DNA of 64,000 nt from assembly GCF_934330165.1 (NCBI RefSeq), contig NZ_CAKRGI010000002.1, positions 1 through 64,000 of the forward strand. The letters are read 5' to 3'. This document shows positions 1 to 9,700 of the stretch, piece after piece (position 1 is the stretch's first letter; every line of letters starts with the position of its first letter). Source of the DNA: an uncultured Mediterraneibacter sp. Its GTDB lineage: Bacteria > Bacillota > Clostridia > Lachnospirales > Lachnospiraceae. The notes under the pieces were generated by a model, which saw only the letters and a program-made list of their open reading frames with translations, was not told where the DNA came from and searched no databases. Position numbers and translations under genes: made by a program.

Positions 1-1
1 G

Positions 2-109
2 CAGGCCGCCCGCGACCGAGATGAAGCGAAGCGGAATCGAGGTTCCGCGGGGCAGGTCAGGCGGACGCAGGCGTCGTTACGCGAAAGCAGCAAGCAGAAG
101 AGAAAGTGA
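2..109 (+). other. GC-rich open 3' fragment upstream of metK
   Basis: An open frame runs in from the left edge and stops at TGA 107-109, giving about 35 codons rich in Arg, Lys, Gln, Ala and Ser. The base composition is far more GC-rich than anything else nearby, and a 6-bp inverted repeat (31-36 with 43-48) lies inside it. It may be the tail of a gene that starts outside the window, or a structured non-coding GC-rich insert. No family was recognised. No S-box (SAM riboswitch) pattern could be seen before metK. Confidence 0.25.
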
Positions 110-124
110 ATGAAAGGAGAACTT

Positions 125-1318
125 ATGGAAAAGGAAAAAATTTTATTTACATCCGAGTCAGTTACAGAGGGACATCCGGATAAGATGTGTGATCAGATTT
201 CAGATGCGATTCTGGACGAGCTGATGCGTCAGGATCCGATGAGCCGTGTTGCATGTGAGACATGCTGTACAACAGGTCTTGTCATGGTTATGGGAGAGAT
301 CACTACAAAAGCATATGTGGATATCCAAAAGATCGTCCGTGATACAGTTCGTGAGATCGGATATACAAGAGGAAAATATGGCTTTGATGCAGATACCTGC
401 GGTGTACTTACAACCCTGGATGAGCAGTCAACAGATATTGCGATGGGAGTTGATAAGGCTCTGGAAGCAAAAGAAAATAAAATGTCAGATGAAGATATCG
501 AAGCCATTGGAGCAGGAGATCAGGGAATGATGTTCGGTTATGCTTCTGATGAGACAGAAGAGTATATGCCATATCCGATCGCACTGGCACATAAGCTTGC
601 ACTTCAGCTTACGAAAGTTCGTAAAGACGGAACACTGACTTACCTGCGTCCGGACGGAAAGACTCAGGTAACTGCAGAGTACAGTGAAGATGGTTCTGTA
701 AAGCGTCTGGATGCAGTTGTCCTTTCTACACAGCATGACCCGGAAGTATCGCAGGAGCAGATTCATGAGGATATCAAAAAGTATGTATTCGATGAGATCA
801 TCCCGGCAGAGCTGGTAGATGATGAGACGAAATTCTTTGTAAATCCGACAGGCCGGTTTGTAATTGGCGGACCTCACGGAGACAGCGGACTGACAGGACG
901 TAAGATCATTGTTGATACTTATGGTGGAATGGCACGTCACGGTGGCGGAGCATTTTCAGGAAAAGACTGCACAAAGGTAGACCGTTCTGCAGCTTATGCA
1001 GCACGTTATGCAGCAAAGAATATCGTAGCAGCAGGACTTGCAAAGAAATGTGAGATCCAGCTTTCTTATGCTATCGGTGTGGCACAGCCGACTTCTATCG
1101 CAGTTGATACATTTGGTACAGGAAAGTTATCTGATACAAAGCTGGTTGAGATCCTTCGTGAGAATTTTGATTTCCGCCCGGCAGGAATCATTAAGATGCT
1201 GGATCTGAGAAGACCGATCTACAAGCAGACAGCCGCTTACGGACATTTTGGACGTAATGACCTGGATCTTCCGTGGGAGAAGCTTGACAAGGCAGAAGAT
1301 TTAAAGAAATATCTGTAA
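125..1318 (+). CDS. metK: S-adenosylmethionine synthetase
   Basis: Cytosolic enzyme that makes S-adenosylmethionine from ATP and methionine, releasing phosphate and pyrophosphate. The 397-residue product has the family length. The N-terminal [12 protein letters not shown] segment, the central [11 protein letters not shown] loop, [13 protein letters not shown] and the later [13 protein letters not shown] segment are all present, which are the ATP/methionine and metal/K+ binding signatures. An upstream in-frame ATG at 110 exists, but the ATG at 125 follows an AAAGGAGA ribosome site at proper distance and gives the usual [20 protein letters not shown] start. It stands alone and is followed by a hairpin terminator. 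Identification is secure. Confidence 0.97.
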   Translation: MEKEKILFTSESVTEGHPDKMCDQISDAILDELMRQDPMSRVACETCCTTGLVMVMGEITTKAYVDIQKIVRDTVREIGYTRGKYGFDADTCGVLTTLDEQSTDIAMGVDKALEAKENKMSDEDIEAIGAGDQGMMFGYASDETEEYMPYPIALAHKLALQLTKVRKDGTLTYLRPDGKTQVTAEYSEDGSVKRLDAVVLSTQHDPEVSQEQIHEDIKKYVFDEIIPAELVDDETKFFVNPTGRFVIGGPHGDSGLTGRKIIVDTYGGMARHGGGAFSGKDCTKVDRSAAYAARYAAKNIVAAGLAKKCEIQLSYAIGVAQPTSIAVDTFGTGKLSDTKLVEILRENFDFRPAGIIKMLDLRRPIYKQTAAYGHFGRNDLDLPWEKLDKAEDLKKYL

Positions 1319-1386
1319 AGTGAAAGAATACCTCAAAAATTAAAGAAATACTTGTAGAGTCTGTAAATAAGCAGAAGTATCAAAAG

Positions 1387-1427
1387 AAGGTGTCTGATCT
1401 CCTGAAAAGGTTCAGACACCTTTCGTT
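1387..1427 (+). terminator. Rho-independent terminator after metK
   Basis: An 11-bp perfect inverted repeat (AAGGTGTCTGA at 1387-1397 with TCAGACACCTT at 1412-1422) with a 14-nt loop is followed by a short T-rich stretch. It sits between metK and the histidine kinase gene. Confidence 0.8.
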
Positions 1428-1459
1428 AATCATACTCGATTTTCGGAAAGGAGCTGCAA

Positions 1460-2515
1460 ATGAAGCTTAAGACAAAACTCATTATCGTATTTATGGTGGT
1501 TATGGTATTTCCAATGCTTTTTACCGGAGTGATGATGCGTGCATTCGTACCGGAAAAGGCAACGGAGATCCAGCAGATGTATCTGATCGTTGTATCCATC
1601 ACGGCAGCATTGTTGATCATATGGATTTATCGTGCGGTATCGGTGCCGCTGCAAAAATTACAGAAAGCGGCGAGGAATATCAAAGAAGGAAATCTGGATT
1701 TTGAGATCAAGGCAGAAAATGATGATGAGATCGGGCAGCTTTGCAAGGATTTTGAGGAAATGCGTCTTCGGCTGAAGGCACAGGCAGAGGAAAAGGTTGC
1801 GTTTGACCGGGAAAATAAGGAACTGATCAGTAATATTTCACATGATCTGAAAACTCCGATCACAGCGATCAAAGGTTATGTGGAAGGAATTATGGACGGT
1901 GTGGCAGATACACCGGAAAAGATGGACAGATACATCAGAACCATTTATAATAAGGCTAATGAGATGAATCTTCTGATCAATGAGCTGACCCTTTACTCCA
2001 AGATCGATACGAACAGGATTCCATATAATTTCACAACGATCTCTGCAAAAGGTTATTTTGGAGACTGTGCAGAAGATCTGAGTATGGAGCTGGAGTCAAA
2101 GGGGGCAGAGTTCACATACCGGAACTTTATGGATGATGACTGTAAAGTGATCGTAGATCCGGAACAGTTAAGAAGAGTCATCAATAATATCGTATCGAAT
2201 TCGCTGAAGTATACAGATAAACCGAAGGTGGAGATTACGATGGATGTAAAGGACGTGGGAGATTTTATCCAGATAGAGCTGGGAGACAATGGAAGAGGAA
2301 TTGCGGCAAAGGATCTGCCGTTTATCTTTGACCGGTTCTATCGTGCGGATGCTTCAAGAAATTCTTCAAAGGGAGGAAGTGGTATCGGACTTTCAATCGT
2401 GAAGAAGATTGTGGAGGAGCATGGAGGAAATATCTGGGCTACCAGCGAAGAGGGCGTTGGTACTACGATGTATTTTGTAATAAGGAAGTATCAGGAGGTA
2501 CCGGTGAATGAGTAA
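1460..2515 (+). CDS. Membrane sensor histidine kinase (HAMP)
   Basis: Sensor kinase of a two-component system. Two membrane helices (about residues 7-26 and 40-58) enclose a very short external loop of about a dozen residues, so it probably senses something in or near the membrane rather than through a folded extracellular domain. They are followed by a HAMP linker (about 59-112), a HisKA dimerisation helix with the phospho-acceptor His128 in NISHDLKTP, and a HATPase domain with N-box, DNGRGI (G1), FDRFYR (F) and GGSGIGLSIV (G2) motifs. GGAAAGGAG precedes the ATG. The end overlaps the response regulator start by 8 bp, so the two are co-translated. The stimulus cannot be told from sequence. 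Confidence 0.93.
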   Translation: MKLKTKLIIVFMVVMVFPMLFTGVMMRAFVPEKATEIQQMYLIVVSITAALLIIWIYRAVSVPLQKLQKAARNIKEGNLDFEIKAENDDEIGQLCKDFEEMRLRLKAQAEEKVAFDRENKELISNISHDLKTPITAIKGYVEGIMDGVADTPEKMDRYIRTIYNKANEMNLLINELTLYSKIDTNRIPYNFTTISAKGYFGDCAEDLSMELESKGAEFTYRNFMDDDCKVIVDPEQLRRVINNIVSNSLKYTDKPKVEITMDVKDVGDFIQIELGDNGRGIAAKDLPFIFDRFYRADASRNSSKGGSGIGLSIVKKIVEEHGGNIWATSEEGVGTTMYFVIRKYQEVPVNE

Positions 2516-3200
2516 ACGTATTTTGATCGTGGAAGATGAAGAAAGCATTGCAGATCTCGAGAAAGATTATCTGGAGCTGAGTGGATTTGAAGTAGAAGTA
2601 GCAAATGACGGAGAGACAGGACTTCGGAGAGGACTTGCAGTAGAATTTGACCTGATCATTTTAGATCTGATGCTGCCGGGAGTGGACGGATTTGAGATCT
2701 GCCGTCAGATCCGTGGGCAGAAAAATACTCCGATCATTATGGTTTCAGCAAAGAAAGATGATATTGACAAGATCCGTGGACTGGGACTTGGTGCGGATGA
2801 TTATATGACGAAGCCGTTTAGCCCAAGTGAACTGGTCGCACGCGTGAAGGCTCATCTTGCAAGATATGAGCGTCTGATCGGAAGTGTTGTAGAACAGAAT
2901 GATGTGATAGAGATCCGCGGACTCAAGATCGACCGGACAGCGAGACGCGTCTGGGTGAACGGTGAGGAACGCTCCTTTACAACAAAAGAGTTCGATCTGC
3001 TTTCGTTTCTGGCAGGACATCCGAACCATGTCTATTCAAAGGAAGAGTTATTCCGCGAGATATGGGATATGGAGTCGATCGGAGATATTGCAACAGTTAC
3101 TGTGCATATCAAGAAGATCCGTGAAAAGATCGAATATGATACATCCCATCCACAGTATATTGAAACGATCTGGGGAGTCGGATACCGCTTTAAGGTATAA
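2508..3200 (+). CDS. OmpR/PhoB-family response regulator
   Basis: DNA-binding response regulator of 230 residues and partner of the preceding kinase. The receiver domain (about 1-118) has the acidic pair near D10, the phospho-acceptor Asp53 in ILDLMLPG, a conserved Ser at MVSAK and Lys in TKPFSP. The C-terminal winged helix (about 132-229) has the typical TTKEFDLLSFLAGHP and TVHIKKIREKIE segments ending in GVGYRFKV. The start ATG lies inside the 3' end of the kinase gene, in a different frame. Target genes are unknown. It is followed by a hairpin terminator. Confidence 0.94.
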   Translation: MSKRILIVEDEESIADLEKDYLELSGFEVEVANDGETGLRRGLAVEFDLIILDLMLPGVDGFEICRQIRGQKNTPIIMVSAKKDDIDKIRGLGLGADDYMTKPFSPSELVARVKAHLARYERLIGSVVEQNDVIEIRGLKIDRTARRVWVNGEERSFTTKEFDLLSFLAGHPNHVYSKEELFREIWDMESIGDIATVTVHIKKIREKIEYDTSHPQYIETIWGVGYRFKV

Positions 3201-3210
3201 TACTTAGAAG

Positions 3211-3260
3211 AAAGAGCGTTGCTCCATGGATGTGCAGTCATCCGGGAGGAACGCTCTTTG
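3211..3260 (+). terminator. Hairpin terminator after response regulator
   Basis: AAAGAGCGTT (3211-3220) pairs with AACGCTCTTT (3250-3259), and a second inner pairing (GCTCC with GGAGG) lengthens the stem. The tail is only weakly T-rich. It may serve the plus-strand operon only. Confidence 0.65.
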
Positions 3261-3364
3261 CCTGTCAGACATACGGCAAAATCTGTAGAGCCTTTTCCTT
3301 CCTGACAGTTCATTTTACCTGCCGGCAGGAATTAAGCCTGAAAAATTCCCCGGTATCCTTTTCA

Positions 3365-3775
3365 TCAGACAGTTCCGTCGATCAGGTCTTTCAGTGAGAC
3401 ACTGCCAAGATAATCCTGGATCAGCGTATCGAGCTTTTCCCAAAGCGGGCGGGTAGGGCAGACTGCTTCCCTTGCACATTCAGTCGCATTTTCTTCAAGA
3501 CATGCCACCGGTGCAAGAGATCCCTCTGTGAGACGGAGAATGGAAGAAATCGTATAATCCTCCGGCTTCTTAGTGAGCTTATAGCCACCGCCTTTTCCGC
3601 GAAGTCCAAAGATCAGACCACCGGTAACAAGAGACTTGAGAATATTTTCAAGATATTTTTCAGAAATCTCCTGCCGTGATGCGATTTCCTTGAGTGGCGT
3701 ATAAGTATTCGGATCTTGTCCGGCCAGATCAATCATGACACGAAGTGCATACCTTCCCCTGGTAGATATAATCAT
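3365..3775 (-). CDS. Rrf2/IscR-type transcriptional regulator
   Basis: Winged-helix regulator of 136 residues. The N-terminus MIISTRGRYALRVMIDLA and the KYLENILKSLVTGGLI recognition-helix region are typical of Rrf2. Three cysteines at 92, 100 and 106 match the position of the Fe-S cluster ligands of IscR (C92, C98, C104), so cluster sensing is likely. Two ATGs are possible. The one at 3775 lies about 7 nt after AGGAGG, whereas the upstream one at 3781 almost touches it, so 3775 is preferred. It has no nifS/nifU or cysteine synthase gene beside it here, unlike many clostridial homologues. The regulon is unknown. Confidence 0.9.
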   Translation of the reverse strand: MIISTRGRYALRVMIDLAGQDPNTYTPLKEIASRQEISEKYLENILKSLVTGGLIFGLRGKGGGYKLTKKPEDYTISSILRLTEGSLAPVACLEENATECAREAVCPTRPLWEKLDTLIQDYLGSVSLKDLIDGTV

Positions 3776-4229
3776 AATCATTCCTCCTGCGTTGATTCGT
3801 TATTACTATAATACCCTATTTCAAAGTGAATTTGTAGGAAAAAAGAAAAATATAATGGACTAACCTGGGCAAAAGTACAAAAAGTTCCGAATCAGACAAA
3901 ATAAAAATAGAAAAAGTAAAAAAAAGCAAGTATTTTTAGAGAAAAAATGATAAACTAAATGTGAGTAAAGCAAGGAATGTTGATTTTGTTGAATATTTAT
4001 TTGCGATGTTCAGATATTAAAAGTATTAAGGGAGTGGTGAAAAAAATAGGGTGTTTTGAAAAAAAAAGTTCCGAATTAGATAAAAATATAAAGAAATAAG
4101 GTGAAATATAGCAAGCAGAGAAGGCAGATAGAGAGTAAAATATATTTTGTGTAGCGTGATGATTTATGCTCAAAATTGAGACATAGATTGAATCATCATA
4201 GAAATATTATTTTAAGGAGGAAAGAAGTA
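3776..4229. promoter_or_regulatory. AT-rich intergenic region with duplicated motif and inverted repeat
   Basis: About 450 bp without a gene. An imperfect direct repeat starting AAAAGTTCCGAAT is found at about 3880-3930 and 4064-4115. Both copies carry the same order of AGA(C/T)AAAA, an A-rich run and GCAAG, about 184 bp apart. Near the gene start an inverted repeat (TGATGATT at 4157-4164 with AATCATCA at 4191-4198) encloses a smaller CTCAA/TTGAG pair, so the leader RNA of the next gene may fold. No clear consensus promoter was found. The repeats could be binding sites for a regulator. Confidence 0.45.
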
Positions 4230-6314
4230 ATGAAAATCAAGAACTTCAAAAAAATTACTGCCATGGCATGTGCATGTGCAGTAGTGACAACTGCCGGAAT
4301 ATTGCCGGCAAGTACCGTTGTGCATGCAACGACGGGATGGGATGCAAATCGTTATACAACGGAAAATCCATTTGAATTTCCAACTGATGGATCGACAAAA
4401 ACTTTAGAGGCAGAACTTGCAACGGAATATTCTGATGTATGTGGGACTCAATGGCACTTAGGTACTGAAAGCATAGCCGGTGCGAGTGCAGGGAAATTAG
4501 TGAAAAATTTTGAAATGAGTGGAAATAACTGTGATTCATTAAAGTATGCATATACAGCAGCCCAAACTGGATGTTATCATGTCACAGTTCGGTATCGTAG
4601 CGGAAATGTCCAGAATGGATTTACTGTTAAAGAAGAGTCGGGAAAAGTTTTACCTATAAAAGTGACTGCAGGAGCTGGGAGTGTAGCTAATTTCAATCAG
4701 GTAGAGTTTGATCTCGATGTTATGAAAACGGGTGCTGGTACTTTGATTCTGACGGCGGATGGTTCAGGTGGACCGCAGCTGGATAAGTTTGATATTACGC
4801 TGACATCGACATCTTCTATTACAGCTTATACAGCGGAAAATCCGTATGTATTTCCAAGTAAAGTTGGTGCAAGCACAACGCTTGAACCAGAATTTGGTGA
4901 ATTAACAAATGATTCAAGTGATGACAGGGATGCCTATGGTGGAGTTTATCCATTGGGAATTAAGGCTGGTGCCTGGTGTGAAAATAGATATTATGTTGAT
5001 GCCCTGAACACGCATGATACAGTGAAAATCCCATATACAGCAGAAAAAGCAGGAACTTATAAATTTACGGTATTTTATCGCAGTGGTTCGAATGCTAATG
5101 GATTTGCCTGGTCAGAGGAAAGTAATAAAATTACAAGTGGCAGTGTAACAGCTGGGGCACAGGATGGTGCAAGAGAAACTCATACAGCAGAATTTGAAGT
5201 TAAAATTACGACTCCGGGAGAAGGAGTGCTTGTACTGAGTGGAATTTCTGGCAATGCAGCACCACAGACAGATAAATTTCAGGTAGAGGCAGTTTCTTTA
5301 GTATCAAATGTTGATAAGACAACGTTAAATGCAGCAATTACGGAAGCAACAAAACTGGTTGCCCAGACGGAGACATATACATCAGCATCCCTTGCAAAAC
5401 TGCGGGAAGCACTTGAAGTAGCAGAGGCACTGAAGGCAGATGATGCGGCAGAGCAGGATGCAGTTGATGCAGCAGTAACAGCTCTTAATGCAGCAAAAGA
5501 AGATCTTGTAGAAATTGCAGTAGAAAGTATTGCAGTAACAACTCAGCCGACTAAAGTTACATACGAAAGAGAAGAAAATCTCGACACAGCAGGTCTTGTA
5601 GTAACAGCTTATGACAACAACAATGGTTCACAGGTTGTAACAGACTATACAGTAAGCGAACTCGATTCCACAACAGCCGGTACAAAAGTAATTACAGTTA
5701 CATATAAAAATCTTACAACAACTTTTGAAGTAACAGTAAATGAGAGCTATGTTGTAAAAGTTAATGGTCAGGTTTATGCAAGAGGTCAGTACAACGATCT
5801 GGTAACTATAACAGCCGAAGAAAAAGAGGGACATACCTTTGCAGGCTGGGAAGATGCTTCTGGCAAAGTAGTTTCTACTAAAGCAACATATTCATTCAGA
5901 TTAGCCGGAGATAGAACATTTACAAGTGTCTATGATAAAAAGGTTGAAGTAGAAGCACAGGCGAAGATGGATAATGCATATGTTGCAAGTAAGAATGCAG
6001 ATAGAAGCGGAAATGTCAGATTTATGGGACAGATTGTTGTTCCGAAAGGATACAGAGTAGAAGAGTGTGGAGTAATCTGGACAGGTAGGAATAAGACAAA
6101 TATGCCAGAGCTGTATACATTTGATGGAAATACATTTACAGCAGTCGGTAAGAAAGTAGCAGTAAAGAAATATACATGCACCTATCAGTTCGGTGTAGCA
6201 GTTAATAATGTTCCGGCAGGAAAGACAGCCCGTGGTGTAGTTTATGCAAAACTGACAAATGGAACCGATACGAAGTACGTATTCTCAGAGGAGAACAGCG
6301 TAACAGTAAAATAA
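4230..6314 (+). CDS. Secreted multi-domain carbohydrate-binding protein, no catalytic domain
   Basis: Exported protein of 694 residues. A signal peptide (about 1-34, cleaved near VVHA) is followed by two related beta-sandwich modules (about 40-194 and 199-357), each with a xxENPxxFP start and a YRSG motif, resembling CBM6/35-type sugar-binding modules. Then come a FIVAR helical bundle (about 360-428), a Big_3 Ig-like domain (430-507), an InlB-type repeat (about 509-570) and an unnamed C-terminal domain (576-694). No glycosidase domain, LPxTG sorting signal or C-terminal membrane anchor is visible. The start is the ATG after TTTAAGGAGG, since the longer reading frame lacks a ribosome site. The last 185 residues match the fucosidase downstream almost exactly. 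Likely role: sugar binding at or near the cell surface. Confidence 0.8.
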   Translation: MKIKNFKKITAMACACAVVTTAGILPASTVVHATTGWDANRYTTENPFEFPTDGSTKTLEAELATEYSDVCGTQWHLGTESIAGASAGKLVKNFEMSGNNCDSLKYAYTAAQTGCYHVTVRYRSGNVQNGFTVKEESGKVLPIKVTAGAGSVANFNQVEFDLDVMKTGAGTLILTADGSGGPQLDKFDITLTSTSSITAYTAENPYVFPSKVGASTTLEPEFGELTNDSSDDRDAYGGVYPLGIKAGAWCENRYYVDALNTHDTVKIPYTAEKAGTYKFTVFYRSGSNANGFAWSEESNKITSGSVTAGAQDGARETHTAEFEVKITTPGEGVLVLSGISGNAAPQTDKFQVEAVSLVSNVDKTTLNAAITEATKLVAQTETYTSASLAKLREALEVAEALKADDAAEQDAVDAAVTALNAAKEDLVEIAVESIAVTTQPTKVTYEREENLDTAGLVVTAYDNNNGSQVVTDYTVSELDSTTAGTKVITVTYKNLTTTFEVTVNESYVVKVNGQVYARGQYNDLVTITAEEKEGHTFAGWEDASGKVVSTKATYSFRLAGDRTFTSVYDKKVEVEAQAKMDNAYVASKNADRSGNVRFMGQIVVPKGYRVEECGVIWTGRNKTNMPELYTFDGNTFTAVGKKVAVKKYTCTYQFGVAVNNVPAGKTARGVVYAKLTNGTDTKYVFSEENSVTVK
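5760..6298 (+). repeat. Direct repeat copy 1 (539 bp, identical to 11260-11798)
   Basis: Read base by base, this segment matches 11260-11798 without a difference. It covers the InlB-type repeat and C-terminal domain of the first secreted protein. Flanking bases differ at once on both sides. The lack of silent changes points to recent duplication or gene conversion. Confidence 0.93.
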
Positions 6315-6357
6315 AAAAGTTGTCAGAATTGAAAATTAAATGAAGAAGGTGAAAAGA

Positions 6358-6516
6358 ATGAAGAATAATTACGAGAAGCTTGAAATGGAGATTATAGATT
6401 TTAGAAATAGGATCTTTATGGCTAATGGTACAAATCAAGTGGTAAGTGAATTCGATATAACCGATGGTGGTAATGGTTCTGAGGGTGATGGTGGAGACCC
6501 GGACCTGTTTGATTAA
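6358..6516 (+). CDS. 52-residue Asp/Gly-rich peptide, possible RiPP-like precursor
   Basis: A short gene starts 43 bp after the secreted binding protein and is followed by a strong terminator. GAAGGTG stands before the ATG; an in-frame ATG at 6340 has no ribosome site. The N-terminal half (YEKLEMEIIDFRNRIFMA) looks like a leader with alternating charged and hydrophobic residues. The C-terminal 20 residues are Asp, Gly, Glu, Ser and Pro only apart from a final Leu-Phe-Asp. There is no signal peptide and no Cys. Short peptides of this build are found near PqqD-like proteins in gut Firmicutes, and such a protein is encoded 6 kb downstream. The precursor role is inference. Confidence 0.55.
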   Translation: MKNNYEKLEMEIIDFRNRIFMANGTNQVVSEFDITDGGNGSEGDGGDPDLFD

Positions 6517-6556
6517 TAATTAAAAGGCGATATTGAAATTTAAAAGCGGATGAAAA

Positions 6557-6592
6557 AAGAGACTCCGGTGGTTTCCCACCGGAGTCTCTTTT
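6557..6592. terminator. Strong bidirectional terminator after the small peptide gene
   Basis: A 15-bp perfect stem (6557-6571 with 6576-6590) with a TTTC loop carries an A run before it and a T run after it. It closes the transcript of the first secreted protein and the peptide. Confidence 0.92.
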
Positions 6593-6668
6593 GGTTGATA
6601 GTTCTGAATTGTATAAATTATGGTATAAATATGATAGAAAAAAACGAGAAAAGGGTTAAAAAAAAGTA

Positions 6669-6691
6669 TATAATAATTGTAAACGATTTTT
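6669..6691 (+). promoter_or_regulatory. Candidate -10 and cre-like site before the fucosidase gene
   Basis: A perfect TATAAT lies at 6669-6674 with no good -35 at 17 bp. Directly downstream, TGTAAACGATTTTT (6678-6691) fits the CcpA cre consensus TGWAANCGNTNWCA at 12 of 14 positions, missing only the last two. This would place catabolite control at the transcription start. The match is incomplete, so this is tentative. Confidence 0.4.
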
Positions 6692-6765
6692 TCTATGCAC
6701 ACTTTACGCAGATACAAGAGATAAGTGTGTCATAGCAGATCAGATTCAATGCAAGGAGGAAGAAA

Positions 6766-9700
6766 ATGAAAAAGAAGACGATATCGTTTATCATGGGAAT
6801 GATTCTCAGTGTTACTACGGTATTTGGTTCTGTTGGATTTTCATCAGTTACAGTGTCAGCAGCAGAAGCTGGAATTACTGATTCCCAGTGTACAGACAAT
6901 GGAACAGCGGAGCCGGAACCGGATGAGACAGTACCAAATGATAATCAGTACAAGTATCAGAAGGATGAACTGGCTGCGTTCTGCCATTTTGGACCAAATA
7001 CCTTTAATGAACTGGAATGGGGATTTGATACAACAACACAGAGCAAACTTTATGCAGGAAAGACTGAGGCACAGATTTTCCCATTGACAGATGCTCAGAA
7101 ATTTGATGCAGAGACGTTGGTGAAAACTCTGTATAATGCAGGGTTCAAAAAGTTGATCGTAACGGCAAAGCACCATGATGGATTCTGTATCTGGAAAAGT
7201 AAATGGACGACCTATGATATAGAAAGTACAAATTATTCGGGAGATATTCTGGAAGAAATCTCTGCGGCATGTACCAGATATGATATGGATATGGGACTCT
7301 ATCTTTCACCATGGGATGTGGCTGAATCCACATTTGGGGCAGACGGCGGAACAAAGGACAATGCGTATAATGATTATTATAATCATCAGCTGGAAGAGAT
7401 CCTGAGTAATGACAAATACGGTAACCATGGACATTTTGTTGAAGTATGGATGGATGGTGCCAATGGATATACCAACCGTCCGCAGACATATGATTTTGAC
7501 AGATGGTACAGTACAATCCAGAAATATGAGGGAAAAGGTGCTGTTAATTCTGTCACCGGAGAGACGTACACTTCAGACTGTATGCTGTTCGGAGCCGGAA
7601 CAAAGACAACTGTCCGCTGGATCGGAAATGAGGATGGATTTGCAGATGATACAACATGGGCAAAATCCATTGTCCGTGATGGACAGATTTATAATGATCC
7701 AAGCCAGAATGAGGGTGATTATAAAGGAGATGCCAGAGACGGATTTTCCAATGGATATGAAGAGGGAAACCAGTGGACGGTGCCGGAAGCTGATGCCCGA
7801 ATTACATCGGGGTGGTTCTGGGGAAATGCCAAGAAGTCTCCGAGAACGCTTGCACAGCTTTCAGAGATGTATTTCCGGTCTGTCGGACATAACGCAACAC
7901 TTCTTTTAAATGTTCCACCAAATAATCAAGGAACAATAGATGATGCGATTCTGGAAAGAGTCAAAGAATTTGGTGATAATATCCAGAAGACCTTCCAGAC
8001 CAATCTTGCTGCAGCAAGTGGAACAACAGTGGAAGCAAGCAATGTCCGTGGAAATGATGTAGACTTTAAGCCTGGAAATACAGTCGATGGAGATGATGCC
8101 ACCTATTGGACAACAGAAGATGGTACGAAGGAAGGCAGTATCACAGTTAAGTGGAAGTCAGCTAAGAAGTTTGATGTCGTATCAATCGAAGAGGCAATTC
8201 AGAACGGACAGAGGATCAACAGTTATAAAGTAGAATATAAGGCAAATGACAATGCCGGCTGGCAGACCATGGAGTCAGGGGTGACGGTAGGTGCAAAGCG
8301 GTTGATCAGAACCTCTCCTGTTTCTGCAACGCAGGTCAAAATCACTGTAGGTACATCGGAAGGCAAAGTACCGATGCTCAGTGAAATTGGTATTTACAAA
8401 GCCAGTGAGGGATTCCAGTTAAGCGGAACAGCACCGGAAGGAATGGATACAACAAGTGTAAATGATACATCTAAATTTAATTTCGATTCTTCAGGATGGC
8501 ATGCACAGACAGGAACCCAGTATATTAATGGACAGAATACATATTCTGATAAGGCAGATGCAAGCTTTACCTATACATTTAATGGAACGAAAGTGTATCT
8601 GATGGGAACAAAGGATCCGGGACATGGTACGGCTGATGTATATATTGATGACAAGCTTGTTGAGACGATTGATACCTCGGCAACTTCCAGAACAACAGGA
8701 ACCAGGATTTTTGAGTCGGCTGATCTGGAAGATGGCTCCCATACACTAAAGCTTGTAACAAAGAGCACGAAAGCGATAGGAGTAGAGGCAGCATATGTGA
8801 TCAATAATGGTGGAAAAGGAATGCTGGAGATCGAAAATACCTCCTATACAGTAAATGAAGGAAGCAGTCTGGCTGTTAAGATCAGGCGTGTAGGTGGTAC
8901 AAATGGAACGATCACAGCAAAACTTGAGCCAAATCCGGGAAGTGCGATTCAGAAGCATTTTAATACAGAACTGATCCCGGAGGTGACACTTGCAGATGGA
9001 GAAAAAGAAAAGGTGATAGATCCTGCTGCGGTAACAAACCATATTGCGGAAGAAGCGGCAGAGGTTTATTTTACACTGGTACTGACCAGTGATGATCCGG
9101 TGGTTGGAATGGACAGTTCTGCAAAAGTGACAATCCGTGATATTGATGGAATTACAAAGACGGATCTTGAAACTCTGGTTTCGACAGTAAATAAAGAGCA
9201 TGAAGAGGTCTATCTGTCCGGTTGGAATAATGTCAGTGCAGCATTACAGGCAGCACAGAGTGTACTGGATAATGAAGCATCAGAAAAAGAGGCAGTTGTG
9301 AATGCCTATCTTGCACTTGAAGCAGCAACAACAGAGGCGATTGTACGTACGAAATACACAGCAGATGACAGATTCCAATTTCCGCAGGAACTTGGAACCA
9401 GTAAGATTCTGGAGGCTGAATTTGCAACAACTATTACAGAAGCCTGTGGAAATGAAAATTACAAATGTGAGATTGGAAAAGAAAGCTGGGCAAGTAATGG
9501 TAAATACATCAATTCCATGAATCAGACCGATAAAGGTACAGATTCAGTAGAATATGCTTATAATGCTCCAAAAGCAGGAACCTACCATGTGGTAGCAACA
9601 TATCGTAGTGGAGATACTAAGGATAAAAATAAGATTGCCTGGTCTGAGAAAAATGGAAAGATCGAAGCAGGAAATGTTGTGACCAAAGGTACAAATAAAG

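Noticed and set aside
1..124. SAM riboswitch (S-box) before metK
   Set aside because: I looked for the conserved AGAGA..GGAGGGACTGGCCC-type core and did not find it. The GC-rich segment has no matching layout.
3211..3260. Small RNA gene between the response regulator and Rrf2
   Set aside because: The structure is simply a terminator hairpin with no separate promoter.
6550..6735. Plus-strand 61-codon frame between peptide and fucosidase
   Set aside because: It runs through the terminator hairpin and the -10/cre region and has no ribosome site.
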